Below, piece after piece: positions 1 to 7,637 of a stretch of 18,857 bases of DNA. Under the pieces are notes generated by a model that did no database searches, was not told the origin of the DNA, and was given only the letters and a program-made list of their open reading frames with translations. Position 1 is the stretch's first letter, and each line of letters opens with the position of its first letter. Origin of the DNA: Saksenaea vasiformis B4078 (Eukaryota; Mucoromycota; Mucoromycetes; Mucorales; Saksenaeaceae); assembly GCA_000697055.1 (NCBI GenBank), contig JNDT01001171.1, positions 1-18,857 of the forward strand, in the 5' to 3' direction. The position numbers and the translations under genes are program-made.

Positions 1-303
1 GCAAGTGTGTAGTAAATTTTTGATCCATTTAAGTCCAGGTAGTTTGCTTGACGACATCTGACATGACGGTGACACAAAACGTTCCCTGATTGAGTCATAG
101 CAGGCCGATGGGAAAAGGACAAACTAAACCACATGGTGCAACACAGTAGTCGAACATTCTACGGTACAGAAAAAAAAAAAGAGAGACAACAGCGTGATTT
201 TTCTTCCTATTGGTGTACGTGAACAAAGTAATGCATTGATTGTTTATAGAAACATCACGGATCGGAAGTCGGGGAGTGTGAATTCCCTTCCTGTTTATTG
301 TCC
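1..303. other. upstream region of the 5-alpha-reductase-like gene
   Basis: No coding sequence is supported here. A minus-strand open frame across this stretch is low-complexity and overlaps the first exon of the plus-strand gene. The frame of the downstream ATG is closed by a TAG at 247-249, so the gene cannot begin further upstream without another exon. A poly-A run lies near 170-180. I see no clear TATA box. Confidence 0.5.
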
Positions 304-1134
304 ATGACCTCTTCCATCGTTGATATAGCAACGAAGCTACAAGGCTTCCTTTCCTCTTCCTTCGCTGAGAATAAGGCTTTGGCGTATCATGCCGCATACG
401 TCATCTTCGTTTATTTGTTCTGCCCTTTGATTATTGCCCCATATGGTAGGACTATTCAGTAATGGAACGTCTTCTTTAATACCGTTGTTTTGTTAGGGCG
501 TTTTACGGGCAAATGGGCACTCAATCTCAATGTCCCTGGTAGATGGGGATGGTTCATCATGGAAATCGTGGCACCCATTACACTTGTCTTTACAGCAGGA
601 TCTTCTTTTTCATCGACGCAATGGCTGCTAACAAGCTTATGGGGCATTCATTATTTCAATCGCGCCATTCTTCATCCTCTTCGCGCTCATTCGATGTCTC
701 CCATACATGTTCTCGTGTTTGCTGTGGCTGTGGCGCATAATAGCTTGAACGGATACAACAATGGATTGTGGTTACGCTATCATGAACCTACCTCTACAAC
801 CCTCCTTTGGATTGGCATAGCTACCTGGTTTACTGGTTTCTGTCTGAATATTTATCATGATTCGCTTCTCTTTGCTTTACGTCGTCAGAACCGTGGTTAT
901 TCCATCCCTCAAGGCGGCCTCTTTCACTACGTCAGCTGTGCCAATTACCTCTCCGAGGTGATCGAATGGTTAGGCTATGCTATTGCCACATGGCCTAACG
1001 TGCCCGCTATCCTCTTCGTCCTTAGTACAATGGGCTATCTCTTTCCACGGGCGGTGCAGACCCATCAATGGTACAAACAGAAATTTGAAGATTATCCTCC
1101 TCATCGCAAAGCAGTTGTTCCCTATGTACTATAA
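304..1134 (+). CDS. 3-oxo-5-alpha-steroid 4-dehydrogenase (DET2/SRD5A1-like), two exons
   Basis: Exons are 304-445 and 497-1134. The 51-nt GT..TTAG intron (446-496, phase 1) rebuilds the family motif APYGRF across the junction. The product is 259 residues, matching the roughly 260 of plant DET2 and animal SRD5A1. Family signatures are GRWGWFIMEI (residues 62-71), HYFNR (99-103), the NADPH-site block FHYVSCANY followed by EVIEWLGYA (about 190-208), and the tail KFEDYPPHRKAVVPYVL ending at the C-terminus. Several hydrophobic segments fit a polytopic ER membrane enzyme. In known members it reduces the 4,5 double bond of 3-oxo steroids using NADPH; the fungal substrate is unknown and could be a sterol intermediate. 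The start is the only ATG after an upstream in-frame stop. It converges on the Myb gene. The family call is strong; the substrate is inference. Confidence 0.92.
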
Positions 1135-1144
1135 CAAAATACAA

Positions 1145-1150
1145 TTTATT
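1145..1150 (-). terminator. AATAAA poly(A) signal of the Myb-type gene
   Basis: The minus strand reads AATAAA about 10 nt past the stop codon of the Myb-type gene and only about 10 bp from the stop of the convergent reductase gene. If used, cleavage would fall inside the last exon of the reductase gene, so the two mRNAs would overlap tail to tail. Confidence 0.5.
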
Positions 1151-1158
1151 TCTCTTTT

Positions 1159-2282
1159 CTATGATGTCGGTTCTACAGGATCCTCTGTTGCTGCCTTCGC
1201 TGCTTCTGCTTCTGCTTCTTCCTTCTTTGTTTTGCGCATGTTGCGTTCAGCTCTGTAAAATTGATTCCACATATCCTTGCAGTTTCGTTTGCTTCCCAGT
1301 TTGTCTTTGGCTTTCTTCATATTTTTGCCACACTCCAAACATGTCGTATATACTAACATTCGTTCCTCATCCGTCCACGGCGAACGGTCTGTCTCTGGAT
1401 TTAATGCATAATGATAGTGCTGTGATAAATGACGAGGAGTACGTGGGCTCCCGGTTACTCGTTTGATCACAGCAAAATTTGTATCGCCATAATGTTTCAC
1501 AGCTTCCATGATTGCTCTGTCCTCTGCCTCCGTATATCTCCCTAGCAAACGACTTCTTTTTTAAGAAAAAAAGTCAGATAAGCGAATTAAGCCTTACCTT
1601 TGTAGCCTGTGCCTTCTTGCCAACGATAGCGTTCAAGGCACTGACGAGGTGTACGAGTTCCCATTCCTTCAGCTATCGCTGCCCACTGATCGTATGGACC
1701 ATACACAGATACCAGCTCTTTTAACCGTTCCACTTCATCTTCTGACCATCTCCCATGTTTCAGTTTGGGATCCAACGAATGCTTCCACGTCAATTTCAAG
1801 ATATTGAGAGGGCGTAGACGAGGTAGTTGGAGTTGCACTTTCACCCAATCCGTAGTTTCTGGATCAGTGACGAGTTCTTTCAATTTATTTAATTCCTCTT
1901 TTGTCCAGGGTCCACGGTAATAGTCGTCATGGAGCATTTTGTAATGATTACGCGCTGTTGATGGAGACCGGTTGTCCAGATATCTCGATATTTTGGACCA
2001 ACGCTCACCATATACCGCGACCAACTCCAACAATCGTTGTGTCTCATCGTTTGTCCACTTACGACGGTTACGACTGTATTCATCCTTTGTCGCCATGATC
2101 CTGGCGATTTCTAGTTGTTTGTTGCGCTCAGCAGCATCAGAGCGTTCTATGTGGGAGGCATCGTCTCGGCACACTGAGAAGGTGCTAAAGGCATATTTTG
2201 AGGACTGTAAAACAGCGTGCTTTTCCAGCACATTTCCGACATTGAAACGGATAGCGGCAAAACACCTGAGCAAAAGGGTCAT
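1159..2282 (-). CDS. five-repeat Myb/SANT protein with probable mitochondrial presequence
   Basis: Exons on the minus strand are 2282-1598 and 1541-1159, giving 355 residues. The 56-nt intron (1597-1542, phase 1) joins TGYK to GRYTEAED, restoring a repeat start. Five Myb/SANT-like repeats begin near residues 73 (RRKWTNDE), 123 (RGPWTKEE), 176 (HGRWSEDE), 229 (GRYTEAED) and 281 (RSPWTDEE). The C-terminus is a short Lys/Glu-rich tail. From the ATG at 2282 the N-terminus (MTLLLRCFAAIRFNVGNVLE...) is rich in Arg, Leu and Ala with one acidic residue in about 40, as in mitochondrial presequences. The frame stays open upstream to an ATG at 2402, and an internal ATG at 2096 would give a leaderless form. 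Nucleic-acid binding follows from the repeats; organelle targeting is inference. I cannot assign an ortholog. Confidence 0.85.
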
Positions 2283-2663
2283 CGTTTGCGAAAGCTGCTT
2301 CCGCGTCGGAGAGATTCGTTCAAATTTAAAACTTTCATTGTGACTGTGCACCAGACATGATCCATGTTCTCGATGCGAAGTACTACCCTCGACATGACCC
2401 ACTTTTGGAGCGCAACCTGGGCGGCCCTCTGCTTGTTTGGATAAACACCAACCGTTTGCATCTTCGCTTCGTATAAAAAAGAAACAGCAACGTTAGGGAC
2501 ATGGTTTTTGAGATTCAAACATTTTCGTGTTCCGTGTATATAAAACTGTGTCTCTTTCCAGCTCACAACTCATTAGCTTAGACAAGTCAACCGCAGGGTT
2601 ATAGTAGACGTACCAGCATGTTATTAGACTCAGACGTAGACAATACACGTAGCAATTATCGAA
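2283..2663. other. upstream region of the Myb-type gene
   Basis: I see no convincing gene. The Myb reading frame stays open to 2402 on the minus strand, so a longer N-terminus is formally possible, but the added residues lack recognisable features. Other open frames here are short and compositionally random. Confidence 0.4.
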
Positions 2664-2990
2664 ATGACACATACTCTTTTTGGAAATTTTCTCCGCCATA
2701 CCCGTAAACCTAGTGGGGGAGGTGCGTCTGACCTGAGAGGATTCGTTTATGCCGCTAGACAAAATGGATTTGCTGTTGCCTCCAACTTCTATAAGGGTGG
2801 AAATTTCCATATCAATTGCAAATGAAGTGGCCAGCACCGAAACACGCGAGGTCTTGCATCTGATGAGAGCCAACGACTTGGCACTTCGATGCGACGCAGT
2901 TGCCCATATTTAATGGAGCGTCAATGCAAAAAGATGGATCTTGGAAAGTTAACCCCACCAAGCCAAAAAAAAAAAAAAAGAAATGACACA
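2664..2990 (+). pseudogene. FAR1-like DNA-binding domain relic of a Mutator-like transposase (broken)
   Basis: From the ATG at 2664 the frame reads 53 residues including FVYAARQNGFAVASNF and GGNFHINCK, then meets TGA (2823-2825). The same frame continues after the stop with HRNTRGLASDESQRL and RRSCPYLMERQCKK. A neighbouring frame then gives KDGSWKVNP just before a poly-A run near 2967. This order (aromatic/GF core, C, R-N, Q-R, SCP, then K-x-G-x-W) is that of the FAR1/WRKY-GCM1-type zinc domain at the N-terminus of MULE transposases and derived fungal proteins. No transposase catalytic part follows. One in-frame stop and one frameshift mark it as a fossil. It sits just upstream of the CACTA element. 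The domain assignment is pattern recognition only. Confidence 0.55.
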
Positions 2991-3058
2991 GAATGCTATC
3001 ACAATCACTGCTTAGCTTAACGTAGATCTGCGCACGTATCATGAAAGCCGCCAGCTTT

Positions 3059-3451
3059 CACTACGGGAAAAAGCATAACATGAATCTGCCAGAAATCTAA
3101 CAGAAATCTAAAGTCAGAATATAAAGCAAATCTAACGGATGATGTTAGATCTGTATTATATTCTGATCCCAGGTTTCTGCTAGGTTTTTGTTAGATTTAA
3201 AGACAAGGGCAGGTCTCTTTGTTCATACACATGTCCTACAACTGTATTCAGTATCTGTTTACTGAAACCATATTCGTATTTGTTTTCTTTCACTTTATCA
3301 TTAGATGTATATTAGGCTTACTTTAGATTTATGTTAGATTGATGTCATACATATTACACTACTTATAATGTGTTATATTCTGCTATATTCTGTTAGACAA
3401 ATTAAATTTACGTTAGATCTATGTCAAGCGCACAATTCTTTTCCCGTAGTG
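3059..3451. mobile_element. non-autonomous CACTA-type element (MITE), 393 bp, complete
   Basis: The left end begins CACTACGGGAAAAAG and the right end, read inward on the minus strand, begins CACTACGGGAAAAG: 13 identical terminal bases plus one indel. TTT flanks both ends (3056-3058 and 3452-3454), a 3-bp duplication as expected for the CACTA/EnSpm superfamily, although TTT in AT-rich DNA is weak evidence alone. The interior has no coding capacity. It carries TTAGAT/ATCTAA motifs, ATCTAA at 3095, 3106 and 3130 on the left and TTAGAT at 3145, 3191, 3301, 3323, 3334 and 3414 to the right. Such clustered subterminal repeats are typical transposase-binding sites. Intact ends suggest a fairly recent insertion. 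Confidence 0.82.
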
Positions 3452-3483
3452 TTTCATTGGAATAAGAAGAACTAGGCTCTAAA

Positions 3484-4344
3484 ATGCTCAAGGCGGGAGC
3501 CTCCGTGAAAATCTTATCGCGCGCCCTTGCATTGCAAGATCTGCGCAACCGGAAGGCTGTGATTACTTCTGGTGAAACTTCAATACTCGATCAAAGGTCG
3601 ACACGGAAAACTCATGCCGACGAGGGTGAGGGCAGGCCAATCCCTTTGAAGAACGGATATTGGTTACTCGATATGATCAAGTCCAAAACTTTGAACACTG
3701 TCAACATAAGATATTAAAGTTGACGCTAGGATTTACATGGAATTAGCTACGTTGTTTTGTGATGTGAATGACAGAACTGACAGACGAGCACTCAAGATAA
3801 AATTGAATAGCTTATACGAAGAAGCAACGAAAGAGGATGAGACAATCATCGAAATGTTCGTGGATTTGGTATCCAAGTTGCCGAAACTTTGAGCGGCTTT
3901 CACCTGTTGGGGAAATAGAATTGACCGTCAATTTCTTGGACCCTATCCTTTCGCATATTTTCCATATTCCTGAATCGAACAAATATCTCTTGTGGCTCAA
4001 CCGCCAGGATGAAAATATCACCGTATGTAGGCCAGATGTAGTGATGATCGCAGTGCCACAAAGGTCAGAAGATGTGACGCTGGGGTATGCGGAAGTAAAG
4101 CCGTCAGATGCTCGATCTGATCCAGAACTGGCATTTATGGATTTGGTCCGTTTGGGTTCGTTTGCTCGTGGTCTCATGTTGAGAAAATTAAATCGAAAAG
4201 TAATCGTGATCGCCAGATGTATCAGAAATTTTGTAAACACGAAATCGTTTTCCGATTCGAAAGATGACAAATAAATATGCAATGTTCGAGCAACCGCCAA
4301 TCTTCCAAGAGATACGGTTGATTGAAATGATCGATAGTAAATAG
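3484..4344 (+). pseudogene. relic of a fungal PD-(D/E)XK-like nuclease-fold protein, several frameshifts
   Basis: Three plus-strand frames make up one broken protein. 3484-3717 has 77 codons. A second frame (about 3709-3891) contains DIKVDARIYMELATLFCDV and ends at LVSKLPKL-stop. The third frame resumes one base later as ERLSPVGEIELTVNFLDPI and runs to a TAA at 4272-4274, after which a shift gives YAMFEQPPIFQEIRLIEM. The third frame holds RPDVVM (Asp at 4035-4037) and YAEVKP (EVK at 4092-4100), a D...ExK pair as in PD-(D/E)XK folds, followed by DLVRLGSFARGL. I recall abundant uncharacterised repeat-associated proteins with this order in Mucoromycota, but cannot search. At least three disruptions argue for a pseudogene. 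It starts 32 bp after the CACTA element, which may have landed in its upstream region. Confidence 0.55.
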
Positions 4345-5004
4345 GATACACTCGTTTTGTCTAGAAAAGGTCTTTGAAAAGAGATGATGTGTGATGCGCG
4401 AACACGCAGCATTCAATCAACTTTCGGACATTCCGAGAGACATGACCATTCTCCATCTGCTATCTAGTAGCCCTTGATAGCTATTATGCGCTTTATTTTA
4501 TACAATAGATTTTTACGGATTTAGTATCAGTTTATTGCATCAACAAGGGACCAAGTTATTATACAAACTAAATCTAAATCATTCCCTTAATCACTTTGGT
4601 CTCCTACCTCTTTTCCTTTTTTCGCTCTATGGACGAGATCGGAGTTAGAGATGATCTGTTGACGGAGTCGATGTTACATATCGTTCCGGAATCACTGCGG
4701 GCAGGCCTATCTCCTGTGTATCTTGCAAAGGCGATCAGTAAACTTCGCTATAATGTAGCTGATGTCTTATAAGCCTGATCTGAGATCCCGACTGAGCTGC
4801 CATTATCCGTCGGCATTGGTGGTCTATGTAGCAGCAGCTTGCCTGCGGATATTTTTCGGCTAGTATCTACACAACAAAGTCCTAACTAGCTAGAAAACCG
4901 ACCCATTATGTCTAAGGACGCTCCTACTGGAACAAGGTGGGCCCTCTGAAGGCCGATATGCAGCAGCTTGCAATTATCTGGAAAAGTCCCAGGGTACTGA
5001 ATCA
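4345..5004. other. gene-poor stretch with weak coding traces
   Basis: No firm gene. A 47-codon ATG-initiated plus-strand ORF lies at 4629-4772 (starts MDEIGVRDDLL, ends ISKLRYNVADVL). A second open plus-strand run near 4936-5098 includes SEGRYAAACNYLEKSQG. Neither matches a family I know, and they are in different frames with stops between, so they may be fossil coding sequence. Confidence 0.3.
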
Positions 5005-5289
5005 TCAACTTTTACAAGAATACTCGATATGATGGAGGTCAGAGGCAGGCGAGCAGTGCTCCAGCGAGCTGAGATCTCTTGGTCTCTCATTTGGCGGTGA
5101 CCCTTCGTTGTTGGTCTCATTGATCAACCACTCGATGAGCTCTATGTTCAGCTGCTTTATTTTCCCGTAACGTGGGCCGTCCACGTTTCCCTCAACTGGA
5201 TGCTCTATATTTCGATTCTTACATTCAGACGCCACATGATCAACGCCAGCAGCATCATCATTAAGAGGAAGGGTCCACAAAGTGTGCAA
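5005..5289 (-). pseudogene. 'NERP' ORF relic 1, unknown function
   Basis: A 94-codon minus-strand open frame. Its second half reads KQLNIELIEWLINETNN then EGSPPNERPRDLSS, which aligns by eye with DVNERLSAYLSEAK then IKGTSPNERPAAHPG in the minus-strand ORF at 6283-6534. The shared pattern is L-[ND]-[IV]-x-x-x-L-x-x-[YW]-L-x-[EN], a short charged spacer, then G-[TS]-[SP]-P-N-E-R-P. Two diverged copies of one pattern suggest once-coding sequence. The first half shows nothing recognisable. Function is unknown; proximity to the ~800-bp repeat suggests a mobile-element context. Confidence 0.35.
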
Positions 5290-5350
5290 GAAGTTCTACG
5301 CAAATCGCTTAATCCAGTTAGCCGTTAGTACCATGTATAATTGATAATAC

Positions 5351-6150
5351 TGGATTTTGAGCACACATTTACGTCATCCAAATATTATTTTGCGTCGACA
5401 CGACATCAATCCTGCGGTGAGGAGCAGTATATCTTTGCGCAGAGAAGCAGATACCTTCACATCTAGATCAAAGGTGTATTGCGCTGCTCCATTGTAATGG
5501 GTTCCCCAACGCACTAATCAGAACGCGTAAAATGGGCAGTATTTAAAGGGACGCATGAATTTTTTTTCTTTGGCTCTGTTCATTTTTACATCACCAGTAT
5601 GTACTGTTAGTGGAATACGCATCCAGGGGCACTCATGTCTTTTGATGTATTGTTTAGCCTGTATGACCTCTGTCCCGAACCGTCTCAGTTGTGGTGGCGT
5701 CTTTACCCATCACTTAAGTAAAATAAATGTTGTCGCACTCAGCATCACTCATCTTGTACAATAGATCGCTGGACGTTGTATCGCTTCAAATCCTCTGCAG
5801 TGCATTTCAATTAATCACTCTCCAGTGCCAATCTGCTCACTACCAATCTACTCCACTCTCCCACTCCTACCCATTACGGTGCAGGGTGCCGCATCCATGA
5901 ATTCATGGAAATAAACTTCGGGGGTAAGTGAAATGACATCCAAGTATTATTCCATTTACTAACCATGAACAAATTATTATGCTGTCTATATGAATTTTGC
6001 GTCCATCGAGGGGCCGCGTTGATGTAAGTAGTGTATGAATTTGTTGCTTACTTGTGTATTAACGAACGCATACTTGATTGTTTTTCTTAACGTAAAAGTG
6101 GCTCTTCATGAACGCAAAATTTATATAGATTATCGTAAGACTTGTTCAAT
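5351..6150 (+). repeat. ~800-bp dispersed repeat, copy 1 (LTR-like features)
   Basis: This stretch aligns along its length, same orientation, with 14034-14819. Shared blocks include a long run around 5650-5800 (from GTATTGTTTAGCCTGTATGA onward) with very few changes and another at 5935-6030; the middle (about 5800-5930) is diverged with indels. Both copies begin TGGATTT and end TTGTTCA, contain a TATTTAAA box about 180 bp in (near 5542) and AATAAA about 180 bp after that (near 5718). TG..CA ends, a TATA box and a poly(A) signal recall a solo LTR. Against that, no clear target-site duplication flanks this copy (AATAC left, ATGAA right) and no internal retrotransposon region is present. Element class is unresolved. 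Confidence 0.75.
5967..6148. repeat. fold-back inverted repeat inside repeat copy 1
   Basis: The left arm 5967-6006 (GAACAAATTATTATGCTG...) pairs with the right arm 6108-6148 (ATGAACGCAAAATTTATATA...), about 40 nt per arm with several mismatches and a loop of about 100 nt. The same structure occurs in copy 2, where the arms match better. The arms sit at the 3' end of the larger repeat. Confidence 0.6.
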
Positions 6151-6203
6151 GAACAGTATTGATTCTTTTAGCATAATTTAGACTTTAAGAGTTACAAACA
6201 CAC

Positions 6204-6534
6204 TCAACGTAATGACCTCTGGCGCAGCAACGCGATTACTTCGTTGAGTTTCTTCGATTCTTGTTTCAGGACTGCAAGTTCATCACATAACATGATTAAC
6301 TATACAGATATCATGAAAGTACGGTATACTGCCGGGATGTGCAGCCGGACGTTCATTAGGAGACGTTCCTTTTATCTTCGCTTCGCTAAGATAAGCACTT
6401 AATCTTTCATTCACGTCCAACCGCACATCTCTTTCACCCATCAATATTATGTGGAAAGAAGATACGATGGGTGACGATGAATAAGTCAACGTCAACGCAA
6501 TTATGTCGATTAGATAGTGATTCGTTGCTGGCAT
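6204..6534 (-). pseudogene. 'NERP' ORF relic 2 with a coiled-coil-like tail in a shifted frame
   Basis: The minus-strand frame from 6534 to 6283 (83 codons) contains RLDVNERLSAYLSEAKIKG, then TSPNERPAAHPGSIPYFHD, and ends at VNHVM-stop. One base out of frame, the sequence continues as MLCDELAVLKQESKK then LNEVIALLRQRSLR with a stop at 6206-6204. That tail is a Leu/Glu/Lys heptad-like segment that would suit a short coiled coil. A single frameshift at about 6290 therefore separates two plausible parts of one protein. The NERP core matches the relic at 5005-5289 on the same strand. I do not recognise the family, but SPNERP..HPGSIPYF looks like a conserved domain. Confidence 0.4.
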
Positions 6535-7520
6535 TTTCTGCGCTTTAAAACCTTGTTTTCTACTGTAGAAGGAAAAAGCAAGATATTATCGAGAAAGGGG
6601 CCGAAACGCTCTGGTCATAATTGAAGAAATGGCAGTGTATAAGAAAGATGAAGATGCTATGGTCGGCAAGCCTTTTTTTGTGCGCAGAAATTGTGGGCAA
6701 TTAGAAAGAACAGTAATAAGGAGAATGGCGATTGGGAGAATAACAAGGATTTGAAGTCTTCGTGCGCGCAAAATTTTGGGAAATGCAGTATACTAATAGA
6801 GTGGCGATTTAACCACTTGAATAGGATAATGTCCGATGCTCCCTTCTTTTTGTAGCGGGACGACGCTGTCGTTCCCAAGGTGCACACCTGGTGCATGCCT
6901 TATGATCGACTGGGGCCAAAAAGATAAGATTCACAGCGGGATATCGCCGCTTATATAACGTGATCTTCTCTTTTTTTAACCTGATATGCGGATATCGTCA
7001 CCAAATGCTACTGAGCCAACTGATGGGGGCAACCAAAGTGGTCAATCAATGCCACCGATAGCCATTGTCTGTATGATAGATGAGACAATAAAGGTCCATT
7101 ATCGCTCTCATCTCATAAGCTGATAGAAAAGTACAACGAATGACAAAATCCTCAATCGGCAAAGGCACGGTTTTCTTTTATCACGACGTTATCACGTGGA
7201 AATCGCAAAACGTTTTTCTACGATAAATGTGTTCCGAGGGCTAACTTGTTCTTCTAAAAATAGGGAAACCCTATGCATTTGAATAAAGTAAGAAGCAATT
7301 GTTTTTCTTTCGTTTTAATCTGCAGCCATACAGGTACTTTCCGTATAGCTTAACAAAACTGTTCTCACCTAAATCAATCATGTGGCTGTCAAGATGCACT
7401 TGACCCTCTTGATGCATCAATGGATAATATATACGTATAAAGTATTTGACTATTTTGCTTTGTTTCCTTTCTTGCATCTTTCTTCTTTCTTTCTTTCGCA
7501 TTTCCTTTTACACTAGGACT
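6535..7520. other. intergenic region upstream of the F-box gene, with one weak coding trace
   Basis: A plus-strand open run at 6569-6754 starts right after TAG (which could also be an acceptor). It includes KEKARYYRERGRNALVIIEE and GKPFFVRRNCGQLERTV; it looks protein-like but I cannot assign it. A short imperfect direct repeat links TGTGCGCAGAAATTGTGGG (about 6678) with CGTGCGCGCAAAATTTTGGG (about 6760). CACGTG (E-box-like) lies at 7193-7198, about 440 bp before the F-box start. The C/T-rich tract at 7480-7510 suits a fungal transcription start region. Confidence 0.35.
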
Positions 7521-7637
7521 ATGGTTGGCCATACACTGTTTGTGGGTAAAGGTATCCGCATTACATATGAGATTTCCCCAAGCCCCACCTACACGTATGA
7601 ATCTGCTTATTTAACTGATGGGATCAATCAGAAATGA
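7521..7637 (+). other. 38-codon upstream ORF overlapping the F-box start codon (ATGA)
   Basis: An ATG at 7521 opens a 38-codon frame (MVGHTLFVGKGIRIT...) whose TGA at 7635-7637 overlaps the F-box ATG at 7634-7636 as ATGA. It lies just after a pyrimidine-rich tract. If the mRNA begins upstream of 7521, ribosomes would meet this frame first and could terminate exactly on the main start. Whether it is in the transcript is unknown. Confidence 0.35.

Noticed and set aside
95..397. 100-codon minus-strand ORF at the left edge
   Set aside because: It overlaps the first exon of the reductase gene and has the composition of a poly-A/T-rich reverse strand.
2493..3042. Minus-strand ORFs of 126 and 76 codons
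   Set aside because: They are antisense to the FAR1-like relic, and one is interrupted by a homopolymer-encoded Phe run.
5160..5180. TTTTCCCGTAACG resembling the CACTA-element end TTTTCCCGTAGTG
   Set aside because: It lacks the terminal CACTA bases and no partner end is found nearby, so it is not counted as a second element.
5650..5700. Possible RNA polymerase III B box (GGTTCGGGAC on the minus strand) in the ~800-bp repeat, hinting at a SINE
   Set aside because: The match to GGTTCGANNC is imperfect, no A box at suitable spacing is visible, and TATA/AATAAA signals fit polymerase II better.
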